Below are positions 1-7,889 of a stretch of DNA of 19,705 nucleotides, one piece after another. Under the pieces are notes generated by a model. The model was not told the DNA's origin, did no database searches, and worked only from the letters and a program-made list of their open reading frames with translations. Every line of letters begins with the position of its first letter. Within the stretch, counting starts at the first letter, position 1. The stretch spans positions 1 through 19,705 of the forward strand of contig CAYVXT010000052.1 of NCBI GenBank assembly GCA_964455485.1. The letters run 5' to 3'. The translations under genes and the position numbers were made by a program. Source of the stretch: CAYVXT01 sp964455485 (GTDB lineage: Bacteria > Patescibacteriota > Minisyncoccia > Phycocordibacterales > WO2-35-19).

Positions 1-2
1 GT

Positions 3-1862
3 GAATTTGGTTTTGATTATTTGAGAGACAATTTGGAATATAAATTTGAAAGTGTAAGGCAAAAACGTCACCATTACGCTATAGTCGACGAAATCGACTC
101 AATTTTGATTGATGAGGCAAGGACTCCACTTATTATTTCTGCACCTGATCAGGAATCTGATTTGTTATATAAGAAATTTGCAACTATCGCTTCAAAGTTG
201 AAAGAAGAAGATGATTATACAGTTGATGAAAAAAATCATGCTGTATTACTCACTGATCAGGGTATTACCAAATCTGAGAGTTTGTTGGGCATTGAAAATA
301 TTTATGCTGAAGGTGGTATCAAAATGGTTCATCATCTAGAAACCGCTGTAAAAGCAAAAGCTTTATATCAAAAAGATAAAGAGTATGTGGTGAAAGATGA
401 TGAAATAGTAATAGTTGATCCTTACACTGGACGATTGCAGCCCGGGAGAAGATGGTCGGAAGGTCTACATCAAGCCATTGAGGCTAAGGAAGGTGTAAAT
501 ATTCAAAAGGAGTCAAAAACTTTTGCTTCTATTACATACCAAAATTATTTTAGGATGTATGAAAAGCTTTCTGGAATGACTGGTACCGCTCTAACATCCG
601 AAGAAGAATTTTATAAAGTGTATGGTTTAGAGACTGTTGCAATTCCTACAAACAAACCCGTATCAAGAATAGACCAAGAAGATTTAATCTACCAAACAGA
701 GAATGGTAAGCTCATGGCTATTTCAAAAAAGGTTAAAGAATTGCAAACAAAAGGGCAACCAGTGCTCATAGGTACTATATCAATAGAGAAAAATGAACTT
801 CTAAGTGAATATCTAAAAGTAGCTGGAGTGAAGTTTGAAATGTTGAATGCTAAAAACCATGAGAGGGAAGGGGAAATAATAGCAGAGGCAGGTCGCGAGG
901 GTGCTGTTACTGTGGCTACAAATATGGCAGGACGTGGTGTTGACATCAAGCTTGGTGGCCCACTCGCATCTCAAGATGAACGTGAAAAAATTAAAAAACT
1001 TGGGGGGCTTTTTGTGCTTGGCACAGAGCGCCATGATGCGCGAAGAATAGATAACCAGCTTCGTGGAAGATCTGGCAGGCAAGGTGATCCTGGCGAAACT
1101 CAGTTTTTTGTTTCTATGGAGGATCATATTATGAGAGTTTTTGCAGCTGACACTGTAAAAAATATGATGGGAAGACTTGGTATACCAGAAGATGAGGCTA
1201 TTCAAAATAAAATAATAACTAGGGCACTAGAAAGTGCTCAGACAAAAATAGAAGGCTTAAATTTTGACGCTCGAAAGCATGTGCTTGAGTACGATGATGT
1301 TTTAAATTTCCAAAGGAAAACATTTTATGAAAGAAGAAGGAAAATTTTGGAAGGTGATAATGTGACGATGGAGGAATATCTTTCAAGGATTACTCAAGGT
1401 TCTAGTGATACAGTAGAAATTGTAAAAGCAAAGAGAGCGATGCTAGGAGAAGAAAATTTCCTACAGGCTTTCAAGAGTTTATGTTTGCAGACGTTTGACA
1501 TGTTTTGGGTAGATCACCTTGAAATGATGGATTATCTAAGAAGCTCTGTAAATTTACGAGCTTATGGTCAGCGTGACCCTTTGGTTGAATATAAAAAAGA
1601 AGGTTTACGATTGTTTAAAGAAATGGAAGAGGGAATACAAAGCTCTGTGCTAAACATACTTTCTAAAGTAGATGAGGCTGCGGAAACTTCTTCTAATCAA
1701 AAAGAGATAGAAAGACAGGCTATAAAAATAACTACATCTGACGGATCTTCGAGTGTGACAAATTCTTCTAGTCAGAGTCAACATAGGGATATTGGGCGTA
1801 ACGATCCTTGTTGGTGTGGAAGTGGAAAGAAATATAAGAAGTGCCACGGAGCCAATCAATAA
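3..1862 (+). CDS. secA: Preprotein translocase ATPase SecA, C-terminal part (5' end outside window)
   Basis: SecA is the cytoplasmic ATPase that drives unfolded preproteins through SecYEG. The frame is already open at the window edge and reads EFGFDYLRDN, a SecA signature well inside the protein, so the true start lies upstream. It continues with the VDEIDSILIDEARTPL motif of nucleotide-binding domain 1, the preprotein cross-linking region, NBD2 with ATNMAGRGVDI and the RGRSGRQGDPG arginine-finger region, the scaffold helix, and a C-terminal SEC-C zinc motif (GRNDPCWCGSGKKYKKCHG; Cys, Cys, Cys, His) that in other bacteria binds SecB or ribosomes. The stretch between the scaffold (ERRRKILEG) and the two-helix finger (LCLQTFDMFWVDHL) is only about 40 residues, roughly 50 shorter than I recall for E. 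coli, so most of the helical wing domain appears to be missing. Identity is certain; full length is unknown. Confidence 0.97.
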   Translation, partial: EFGFDYLRDNLEYKFESVRQKRHHYAIVDEIDSILIDEARTPLIISAPDQESDLLYKKFATIASKLKEEDDYTVDEKNHAVLLTDQGITKSESLLGIENIYAEGGIKMVHHLETAVKAKALYQKDKEYVVKDDEIVIVDPYTGRLQPGRRWSEGLHQAIEAKEGVNIQKESKTFASITYQNYFRMYEKLSGMTGTALTSEEEFYKVYGLETVAIPTNKPVSRIDQEDLIYQTENGKLMAISKKVKELQTKGQPVLIGTISIEKNELLSEYLKVAGVKFEMLNAKNHEREGEIIAEAGREGAVTVATNMAGRGVDIKLGGPLASQDEREKIKKLGGLFVLGTERHDARRIDNQLRGRSGRQGDPGETQFFVSMEDHIMRVFAADTVKNMMGRLGIPEDEAIQNKIITRALESAQTKIEGLNFDARKHVLEYDDVLNFQRKTFYERRRKILEGDNVTMEEYLSRITQGSSDTVEIVKAKRAMLGEENFLQAFKSLCLQTFDMFWVDHLEMMDYLRSSVNLRAYGQRDPLVEYKKEGLRLFKEMEEGIQSSVLNILSKVDEAAETSSNQKEIERQAIKITTSDGSSSVTNSSSQSQHRDIGRNDPCWCGSGKKYKKCHGANQ

Positions 1863-1880
1863 TACTCTTGATTTTACTGT

Positions 1881-1923
1881 CGTCCATGTTCAATCTTAAT
1901 TGAATTTTTACTTAAACTGGACG
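1881..1923 (+). terminator. Weak AT-rich nested hairpin after secA
   Basis: An outer stem CGTCCA/TGGACG (1881-1886 with 1918-1923) encloses an inner stem TTCAAT-CTTA-ATTGAA (1889-1904) followed by TTTTTA. It may be a weak terminator or attenuator between secA and the next gene. The stems are short and AT-rich, so this is tentative. Confidence 0.3.
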
Positions 1924-1934
1924 AAAATGAATTT

Positions 1935-2618
1935 ATGAAAAAAGTAATATTAGTGATATTGTCGATCATTTTAATTGTAGTTGTTTTGTGGATAGGGTTG
2001 CATTTCTGGAAAAATCGAAATATACCAAATAATGTAGTGCAAAATACACAAAGTGGCCAAAACCAATACACCCACTCAAGTGGTCAGGTGTCTTGGGAAG
2101 TACCACCTGATTTTGGTCTTGCCGTAAGCAAAGATCAGGTGCTAGTAAAATCATATATTCCACCTTGTGAAGAAGGTTTTGATTATTGTATGTACTACAA
2201 TTTGAAAAATTTTGATGGGACTAATTTTGAAAGTGCCGGAGTTTCTATTGGTATGCGAGATGATTTGTTAAACAATGAGGCTTGCCTTACAAGGCCACCA
2301 AATGAATATTTGAACTTTACTCCCGAAGTTATAAAACATGATAATTATTTAGTAAGCTCCTTTTTTCCTATCGGGGATGCTGGAGCCGGACACTATTCAA
2401 ACGGTAAGATTTATAGGATTTATTTGAACACTGGTAAATGTATTCAAATAGGAACTCGGATAGGTGAGACTCAATTTGCAAATTATCCTGAGGGTACTAT
2501 AAAGCAATTTGGGTCAGAGGACAGAAAGTATTTGTTTAGCAGGTTTGATACTATTTTAAATAGTCTAAAAATTGCATCAACTTCTGAACCGATTGCTCTT
2601 CCAAGTTCGGTGATTTAA
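1935..2618 (+). CDS. Membrane-anchored protein of unknown function
   Basis: The 227-residue product starts MKKVILVI and has one hydrophobic helix at about residues 4-25, followed by a basic, Asn/Gln/Ser-rich linker (to about 50) and a soluble domain. This predicts an N-in single-pass protein or uncleaved signal anchor with the domain outside the membrane. The external domain has four cysteines (in PPCEEGFDYC, EACLTRP and GKCIQIG), compatible with two disulfides. It is rich in Gly, Asn and aromatic residues, as in beta-rich extracytoplasmic domains. I recognise no family. No SD precedes the ATG. It follows secA by 72 bases and is read in the same direction, but there is no clear functional link. 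Confidence 0.8.
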   Translation: MKKVILVILSIILIVVVLWIGLHFWKNRNIPNNVVQNTQSGQNQYTHSSGQVSWEVPPDFGLAVSKDQVLVKSYIPPCEEGFDYCMYYNLKNFDGTNFESAGVSIGMRDDLLNNEACLTRPPNEYLNFTPEVIKHDNYLVSSFFPIGDAGAGHYSNGKIYRIYLNTGKCIQIGTRIGETQFANYPEGTIKQFGSEDRKYLFSRFDTILNSLKIASTSEPIALPSSVI

Positions 2619-2627
2619 TATTTGTTT

Positions 2628-2792
2628 ATGGAAGAAAATGGTCGGCGGAAGACAGGGGAGCGCTCAGTCGAAAAACTGCATCACTTTTCGTGCAAAAAAT
2701 GTAAAAAATGGTGGAGTATAGGTGACGCGCCGGAAAATAAAAGAGAATGGTTCTGCCCTTGGTGTGGTATGCTTAATTCATATAAAAAATGA
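2628..2792 (+). CDS. Small zinc-ribbon protein (54 aa)
   Basis: A short frame, ATG at 2628 to TGA at 2790-2792, encodes 54 residues. The N-terminal ~20 residues are charged. A zinc-ribbon core follows: FSCKKCKKWW (Cys22, Cys25) and WFCPWCG (Cys43, Cys46), two CxxC knuckles 17 residues apart around SIGDAPENKREW. The paired CxxC motifs and the dense Trp/Lys content make a real gene much more likely than chance. The stop overlaps the next ATG as ATGA (2789-2792), so it is probably translationally coupled to the DedA-family gene. Its role is unknown; nucleic-acid or protein binding is a guess from the fold. No SD is seen. Confidence 0.82.
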   Translation: MEENGRRKTGERSVEKLHHFSCKKCKKWWSIGDAPENKREWFCPWCGMLNSYKK

Positions 2793-3436
2793 TTGAGCAT
2801 TTTATCTCTTTATTACAAACTCACGTCCTACCTCTCGGTGCTTTCGGTGTGTTTTTGGCAAGTATTATTGAAGAAGTAGCTGCGCCGATCCCATCTGCAC
2901 TAATCATGACAATGGCAGGTTTTTTATTGGTCTCTGGACCAATCTCAGTTTCTTCGGTCATAGCTTTGATATTTAAAGTTGCTATACCAGCAGCACTCGG
3001 CGTGACTATTGGTTCTTATCTTGTATTTTATATAGCTAAATTTGGTGGTCAAACAATAATAGATAAGTTTGGTAAGTATGTTGGGCTCTATTATCGCGAT
3101 GTGGAAAATTTTAAGCTAAAAATGTCTGGAACAAATAAAGATGAATTGATAATAGGCCTGGCTAGAGTGCTGCCAGTGTTCCCGAGTGTGGTTGTCTCAG
3201 CTTTTTGTGGCATTATAGGCATGAATCCACTAAAGTATTTCATCATATCTGTAATCGGTATATTTTTTAGGGGTATTATTTTAGGTGCTATTGGCTGGCA
3301 AGTGGGTAATATTTATTCAAAATACGCAGGACTAATATCATCAATTGAAAATGTTGTTTTGCTATCCACTATTGCAGCTGTTTTGATTTTTATTGTGATA
3401 AAATATATAGGTAAATTGAGGCGAATAAGCCTTTAA
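2789..3436 (+). CDS. DedA/VTT-family membrane protein
   Basis: This 215-residue polytopic protein belongs to the DedA (VTT, SNARE-associated) family. Members act in undecaprenyl-phosphate or phospholipid translocation and membrane homeostasis. Family hallmarks are visible: an early acidic and proline-rich re-entrant segment (SIIEEVAAPIPSALI, about residues 25-39), a long hydrophobic region with GSYLVFYIAKFGG, and the second re-entrant segment ARVLPVFPSVVVSAFCGIIGM (about 125-145), followed by a helix with the FFRG...GWQVG pattern. The usual second Arg of the R-P-R signature is not obvious here. The start overlaps the zinc-ribbon stop by four bases, and the stop lies four bases before the next gene, so it sits inside an operon. 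Confidence 0.88.
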   Translation: MIEHFISLLQTHVLPLGAFGVFLASIIEEVAAPIPSALIMTMAGFLLVSGPISVSSVIALIFKVAIPAALGVTIGSYLVFYIAKFGGQTIIDKFGKYVGLYYRDVENFKLKMSGTNKDELIIGLARVLPVFPSVVVSAFCGIIGMNPLKYFIISVIGIFFRGIILGAIGWQVGNIYSKYAGLISSIENVVLLSTIAAVLIFIVIKYIGKLRRISL

Positions 3437-3440
3437 TCCT

Positions 3441-4484
3441 ATGTCACAAAAAACTATACAACTCTCTTTTTTTATAGCACTTACACTTTTTCTTTTAGTA
3501 CTATCCTTTTTGGTTTTTAAGCCGTATTTAGGCATAATATTTTTATCTGGAGTTTTGGCGATAGCTTTTTATCCTCTATACCTTCGTTTTTTAAGCTGGT
3601 TTAAAGGTAACAATGGTCTTGCTGCGGGTCTTACCCTTGCTGTTATCACTTTTGCAATAGTTATTCCTGCAATTTTAGTATCTGCAAGTGTAATAAAAGA
3701 GGCTATAGGTCTTTATAATTCACTTGCTTTTGGAGGTGGTGCTGAGCAGGCTTTATTGTATCTTGATCAAACATCATCAAAGATTGGGGCGACCTTATTA
3801 AATGATCCTGGTTTCAGTATTAATTTTGATGAGCACATAAGAAATATTTTAAATTGGGTTATAGGCCATTTTGACTCTGTATTTGCAGTTGTTTTCAATG
3901 GTATTTTTGGATTTATACTAATGCTTATATCGATCTACTATCTTTTAAAAAGTGGTTCATATATTAACGAAAATATAAAAATATGGAGCCCTCTGCCAGA
4001 TGATTATGATGAGGAGGTTATCGCTGCACTGCACGCCTCGGTGGATGCTGTTATAAAAGGAAGGTTTTTGGTGTCTGTTGCTCAGGGTTTCTTTATAAGT
4101 TTAGGTTTTATGATATTCGGCGTTGGAAATCCTGTGCTTTGGGGTTTTGTGGGTGGCATTGCTTCTCTTATTCCAACTTTAGGTACTGCGGTTATAACTG
4201 TGCCGGCAAGCATATATCTTATCGCTACAGGTAGTACGGGTGCGGGGGTTGGTATGCTGATTTGGGGAGCTTTTGCGGTAGGTCTTATCGACAATGTGTT
4301 ATCAGTAGTTTTATTAAAACGCAAGATTCACATTAACCCACTTATAATACTGTTTTCTATACTTGGTGGAGTTGAATTTTTTGGACCGGTTGGATTTATT
4401 GCGGGTCCAGTGTTGGTGAGTGCCTTCTTGTCACTTATAAGGATTTATCCGTTCATAATGTCCTATAGAGAGGACGTATTTTAA
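3441..4484 (+). CDS. AI-2E/PerM-family transporter
   Basis: This 347-residue protein has about seven or eight membrane segments: a pair at residues 8-46, one at 58-88, a long extracytoplasmic segment to about 135, then helices from 140 on. The conserved C-terminal half shows GFVGGIASLIPTLG (235-248), a charged IDN (283-285) within a helix, and INPLIILFSILGG...FGPVGFIAGP (298-323), the AI-2E/PerM (UPF0118) signature. Members have been linked to autoinducer-2 export and Na+/H+ antiport; the substrate here cannot be told. It is packed between the DedA gene (4 bases) and the glycosyltransferase (1 base), so it is co-transcribed. No SD. Confidence 0.9.
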   Translation: MSQKTIQLSFFIALTLFLLVLSFLVFKPYLGIIFLSGVLAIAFYPLYLRFLSWFKGNNGLAAGLTLAVITFAIVIPAILVSASVIKEAIGLYNSLAFGGGAEQALLYLDQTSSKIGATLLNDPGFSINFDEHIRNILNWVIGHFDSVFAVVFNGIFGFILMLISIYYLLKSGSYINENIKIWSPLPDDYDEEVIAALHASVDAVIKGRFLVSVAQGFFISLGFMIFGVGNPVLWGFVGGIASLIPTLGTAVITVPASIYLIATGSTGAGVGMLIWGAFAVGLIDNVLSVVLLKRKIHINPLIILFSILGGVEFFGPVGFIAGPVLVSAFLSLIRIYPFIMSYREDVF

Positions 4485-4485
4485 T

Positions 4486-5778
4486 ATGCAGTTACCGAAC
4501 GTACTGATGTTTGGCTGGGAATATCCACCCTACAATAGTGGAGGGCTTGGTGTCGCATGTGAAGGTATGACAAAAGCCCTTTCTTCAAGTGGTGTACCTC
4601 TTACTTTTGTGTTACCTGTTAAAGTTCCAATATCGGCAAAATGGTGCAGATTTGCTTTTGCAAATGAAACAGAAATAGATGTTCCAGATGAGTATTTAAA
4701 AAGATTATTTGCTGGGTACCAAAGTCATTCAATTGATGAAATAAATCATAAATATGGAATATCAAAAAGTGTTACATCTTCAATTTCAGGAAGTTTGATA
4801 CAGAGAGTTAAAGCATACGCAGAAAGGGCGCCTGCAATCGCTAAAAAATACCAACATTCAGTTATTCATGCGCATGACTGGCTTACTTACCCTGCAGGTA
4901 TTGCTGCCAAGGAGACTACCGGAAAGCCTCTTGTGGCCCATATTCATGCCACAGAATTTGATCGGAGTGGAAGCGATAGTGTGAACCGGGAAATATTTAA
5001 TATAGAGATGGAAGGTTTTAAAAAAGCGGATATGGTTGTAGCAGTTTCCGGACTAACACGCAATATGGTCATAAAAAAATACGGAATATCTCCCGACAAA
5101 GTAAAAGTGGTACATAATGGAATAGAATTTAATAACAACTCAGCTGCGATTGAACATAATCTAGAATCTTTAAAGCGAACCGGGGCATCAATAGTGCTTT
5201 TTGTTGGTCGCATTACATTACAAAAGGGTCCTGATTACTTTGTGCAAATGGCTGAAAAAGTGTTGTCATACGAACCAAATACTTATTTTGTAGTTTCTGG
5301 TAGTGGTGATATGGAAGGGGCGATGGTGCGGATGGTGGCACAAAAAGGGCTTTCAAATAAATTTATTTTTTGCGGTTTTTTAAGAGGAGAAGAACTTTCA
5401 AAAGTTTATAAAGCAGCGGATATATTTGTTATGCCATCTGTGTCGGAACCATTTGGACTCGTGCCTCTTGAGGCGATGATATCTGAAGTTCCAATTTTAA
5501 TTTCTAAAGAATCAGGTGTTAGTGAAGTAGTTTCAACTGCATTAAAATCACATTTTTGGGATATTGATGATATGACAGATAAAGTAGTTAGTGTTTTACG
5601 TCATAAAAAATTAAGAGGCCACCTTTCAACAAACGGTAAAAAAGAAGTGAAATCTATCCACTGGAAAAAGGCTGCGGACTCACTCATTTCATTATATAAT
5701 TCTTTAGACAATGCCTTCGGTGTGTTTTTACTTCCAGGTTCACCAGCCTTTGCGAGTGCGCAAGTACCGCGTGTTTGA
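4486..5778 (+). CDS. GT-B glycosyltransferase (GT4/GT5, glycogen-synthase-like)
   Basis: This 430-residue nucleotide-sugar glycosyltransferase has the two-Rossmann GT-B fold. The N-terminal acceptor domain opens with MFGWEYPPYNSGGLG (8-22), the glycine loop of glycogen-synthase-like enzymes, and has IHAHDWLTYPAG (127-138) and HIHATEFDR (152-160). The donor domain has VGRITLQKG (240-248; Arg242 and Lys247 contact the donor phosphates) and an E-x7-E motif, EPFGLVPLE (321-329). With the adjoining GH57 glycosidase it suggests synthesis and remodelling of an alpha-glucan, although GT4 enzymes also build glycans and trehalose. The last ~22 residues (from 409, AFGVFLLPGSP onward) are read in a second frame over the start of the GH57 gene and are probably a non-conserved tail. 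No SD; starts one base after the permease stop. Confidence 0.92.
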   Translation: MQLPNVLMFGWEYPPYNSGGLGVACEGMTKALSSSGVPLTFVLPVKVPISAKWCRFAFANETEIDVPDEYLKRLFAGYQSHSIDEINHKYGISKSVTSSISGSLIQRVKAYAERAPAIAKKYQHSVIHAHDWLTYPAGIAAKETTGKPLVAHIHATEFDRSGSDSVNREIFNIEMEGFKKADMVVAVSGLTRNMVIKKYGISPDKVKVVHNGIEFNNNSAAIEHNLESLKRTGASIVLFVGRITLQKGPDYFVQMAEKVLSYEPNTYFVVSGSGDMEGAMVRMVAQKGLSNKFIFCGFLRGEELSKVYKAADIFVMPSVSEPFGLVPLEAMISEVPILISKESGVSEVVSTALKSHFWDIDDMTDKVVSVLRHKKLRGHLSTNGKKEVKSIHWKKAADSLISLYNSLDNAFGVFLLPGSPAFASAQVPRV

Positions 5779-6973
5779 TGTGGGTCAAAATAGTGACTAC
5801 TTTAATGATCAAAGTGGTACAAGTTTGGACAACAAAGCAATAGTTGAGAAAGTAGCAAAGAAATGTTATTTGCCTGCAAATGCAACTTTGCTCGATAATA
5901 TAAAACGTCATCCAGAGTTTAAAGCAAGTTTCTCCATATCCGGGATAGCTCTTGAACAGTTCGAAAAATTTTATCCTGAAGTAATAGATTCATTCAAGGC
6001 TCTTGTTGATACTGGCAATGTTGAAATTTTGTCAGAAACATACTATCACTCACTATCATCAATTTATTCAGAGGAAGAATTTGTTAACCAAGTTCGGTTG
6101 CATCGAAGGAAGATCAAAGAATTATTTGGAGTTACTCCATCAATATTCCGTAACACTGAACTTATATATTCAAATGAAATTGCAAGAATGGCGGAGAAGA
6201 TGGGTTATCAAGGCATTTTAGCGGAAGGTGCAGATCATGTCCTTGGGTGGCGCAGTCCAACATTTTTATACAAGCCGGTTGGCACCTCAAATATCAAACT
6301 CCTCCTAAAACATTACAGGCTTTCTGATGATATTGCTTTTAGGTTTAGTTCTAGAGAGTGGAAAGAATTTCCATTAACTGCACCAAAATTTGCTGACTGG
6401 GTCTCTTCTCATAATGGCAATGGTCAGGTTATAAATTTGTTTATGGACTATGAGACCTTTGGTGAACATCAATGGGAAGATACTGGAATATTTGAATTTC
6501 TACGATATTTACCGGGAGAAATATTAGGACGAAGCGATAATGAGTTTATTACGCCAAGCGAAGCGATAAATAAATACAATGCAGTATCTGAGTTAGATGT
6601 GCCTTACTATGTCTCCTGGGCTGACACGGAGCGTGATCTTTCAGCGTGGCTATCAAATGATTTGCAAAAAGAGGCTCTCGATACTATTTATGCTCTTGGT
6701 AAAGAAATAATATACATCGATGACCCGATCCTTCTTGAAGATTGGAGAAGACTTCAAACTTCTGATCATTTTTATTATATGTGTACTAAGTGGTGGAATG
6801 ATGGTGATGTGCATAAATATTTTTCACCATACGAGTCTCCTTACGAAGCCTTCATTGCTTACATGAATGTACTTCAAGATATGAGGTTGCGTATAGAAGC
6901 TGCTAAAAAAAATGAAGAGCATGGTATTCAAATCAAGAGAGTAAAGCCGCTCAGATTTGGTCAAACAGTTTAG
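5711..6973 (+). CDS. Glycoside hydrolase family 57 (alpha-amylase/glucanotransferase-like)
   Basis: This 420-residue GH57 enzyme acts on alpha-glucans by the retaining mechanism. The family's conserved regions appear in order: FQVHQPLR (8-15), GNVEILSETYYHSL (102-115), FRNTELIY with the predicted nucleophile Glu150, and INLFMDYETFGEHQ with the predicted acid/base Asp246. A C-terminal helical region follows, including ERDLSAWLSND. The start is fixed by the motif immediately after it: MPSVCFYFQVHQP is a typical GH57 amino terminus, although it lies 68 bases inside the upstream glycosyltransferase frame. There is no signal peptide, so it is cytoplasmic, consistent with storage-glucan turnover. 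Whether it is an amylase, branching enzyme or glucanotransferase cannot be decided; the short length fits the putative alpha-amylase branch. Confidence 0.93.
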   Translation: MPSVCFYFQVHQPLRVRKYRVFDVGQNSDYFNDQSGTSLDNKAIVEKVAKKCYLPANATLLDNIKRHPEFKASFSISGIALEQFEKFYPEVIDSFKALVDTGNVEILSETYYHSLSSIYSEEEFVNQVRLHRRKIKELFGVTPSIFRNTELIYSNEIARMAEKMGYQGILAEGADHVLGWRSPTFLYKPVGTSNIKLLLKHYRLSDDIAFRFSSREWKEFPLTAPKFADWVSSHNGNGQVINLFMDYETFGEHQWEDTGIFEFLRYLPGEILGRSDNEFITPSEAINKYNAVSELDVPYYVSWADTERDLSAWLSNDLQKEALDTIYALGKEIIYIDDPILLEDWRRLQTSDHFYYMCTKWWNDGDVHKYFSPYESPYEAFIAYMNVLQDMRLRIEAAKKNEEHGIQIKRVKPLRFGQTV

Positions 6974-6978
6974 TTTGT

Positions 6979-7560
6979 ATGCTTAAAAAAACTTTTTTTG
7001 CGCGAAGCGCTGTAAGTGTTGCTAAGGATTTGATTGGCTGCTTTCTTTGTGTGCCAGGTAAAAAATTTATGATAGTTGAAACTGAAGCTTATGAAGGGTT
7101 GGATGATAAAGCAAGTCATGCGAGAAGTGGGAAGACAGAGAGAAACAAAATAATGTTTGGTAATCCTGGAGTTTGGTACGTGTATTTTACGTACGGTATG
7201 CACTACATGTTAAATATTGTTTGTGGACCAAATGGACATCCGGGCGCTGTATTGGTAAGAGGGATAACCTTGCTCCCAACCACTCCTCCTTTTGTAAGAG
7301 AAGGGGAGAAGGTCGCGATGAGTTTACTTGGGCCAGCCAAGCTCACTAAATATTTAAAAATTGATAAAAGTTTTAATGGCAAGTCCGCCACCTTAAAAAC
7401 TGGTTTATGGATAGAGCCTTCTAAATTTATCCATGACGATCATCTGAAATTAATAAATATTATAAAGACACCTAGGGTAGGGGTTGGTTATGCAGGACCG
7501 GTTTGGTCAAAAAAGAAATACCGATTTGTCCTGGATGGGTTCGAAACCAAAAAATTCTAA
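6979..7560 (+). CDS. mpg: 3-methyladenine DNA glycosylase (AAG/MPG family)
   Basis: This 193-residue monofunctional DNA glycosylase removes alkylated and deaminated purines in base-excision repair. The AAG signature is complete: IVETEAYEGLDDKASHA, in which Glu36, Tyr38 and His47 match catalytic Glu125, Tyr127 and His136 of the human enzyme by spacing, then GVWYVYFTYGMHYMLNIVC (the intercalating and base-pocket region) and GAVLVRGI. Length is normal for bacterial members. The start lies five bases after the GH57 stop and no SD is present, so it is the last gene of the run that begins at 2628. It has no obvious functional link to the glucan genes, as is common in compact genomes. Confidence 0.95.
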   Translation: MLKKTFFARSAVSVAKDLIGCFLCVPGKKFMIVETEAYEGLDDKASHARSGKTERNKIMFGNPGVWYVYFTYGMHYMLNIVCGPNGHPGAVLVRGITLLPTTPPFVREGEKVAMSLLGPAKLTKYLKIDKSFNGKSATLKTGLWIEPSKFIHDDHLKLINIIKTPRVGVGYAGPVWSKKKYRFVLDGFETKKF

Positions 7561-7674
7561 AAATATTGGTTGTCCTTGTACCTGTGTAATTTGGTAAGGT
7601 ATGCGTTTGTATGGAATAACTACGTCTTTGAATATACAAATTGTTATGATATATTAATCCAAGTTTTATTATAC

Positions 7675-7689
7675 GGGCCATTAGCTTAG
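7675..7689 (+). repeat. 15-base copy of the tRNA-Ala 5' end
   Basis: GGGCCATTAGCTTAG at 7675-7689 is identical to the first 15 bases of the tRNA-Ala at 7810-7824. Beyond it the sequences diverge (C instead of T), and no anticodon arm or 3' half follows. It is a direct repeat with 135-base spacing, either a truncated tRNA relic or an attachment-like duplication. Confidence 0.85.
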
Positions 7690-7748
7690 CTCCGACGTTC
7701 CAATATTACAGTCGAAAGTCGGGGAGCCGACCAAAGCGTCGGCTTTGG
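7689..7748 (+). other. Cluster of competing hairpins upstream of tRNA-Ala
   Basis: Stem 1 pairs GCTCCGAC (7689-7696) with GTCG-GG-GAGC (7718-7727, two-base bulge). Stem 2 pairs CCAAAGC (7731-7737) with GCTTTGG (7742-7748) around GTCG. An alternative perfect stem GCCGAC-CAAAGC-GTCGGC (7726-7743) overlaps both, so the structures are mutually exclusive. No U-run follows. Function unknown. Confidence 0.5.
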
Positions 7749-7787
7749 TAGCCAAATGAAGCATCGTAGTATATTTATAGAATGCAT

Positions 7788-7805
7788 TTTGATAGAGTTA
7801 TCAAA
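7788..7805 (+). promoter_or_regulatory. Probable tRNA-Ala extended -10 inside a perfect inverted repeat
   Basis: TGaTAGAGT (7790-7798) is a weak extended -10 box whose start site would be about five bases before the tRNA. It lies within the perfect 7-bp inverted repeat TTTGATA-GAGT-TATCAAA, which could be an operator or a leader hairpin. No convincing -35 is present. Confidence 0.35.
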
Positions 7806-7809
7806 TATT

Positions 7810-7885
7810 GGGCCATTAGCTTAGTTGGTAGAGCGCCTCATTTGCAATGAGGAGGTCAGCGGTTCGAATCCGCTATGGTCCACCA
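7810..7885 (+). tRNA. tRNA-Ala (anticodon UGC)
   Basis: This is a complete 76-nucleotide cloverleaf. The acceptor stem pairs GGGCCAT with ATGGTCC and contains the G3:U70 wobble pair that identifies alanine tRNA. The discriminator is A, and the CCA end is encoded (7883-7885). The anticodon stem CCTCA/TGAGG holds the loop TTTGCAA, giving TGC. The T arm has GGTTCGAATCC. Confidence 0.97.
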
Positions 7886-7889
7886 CTTC

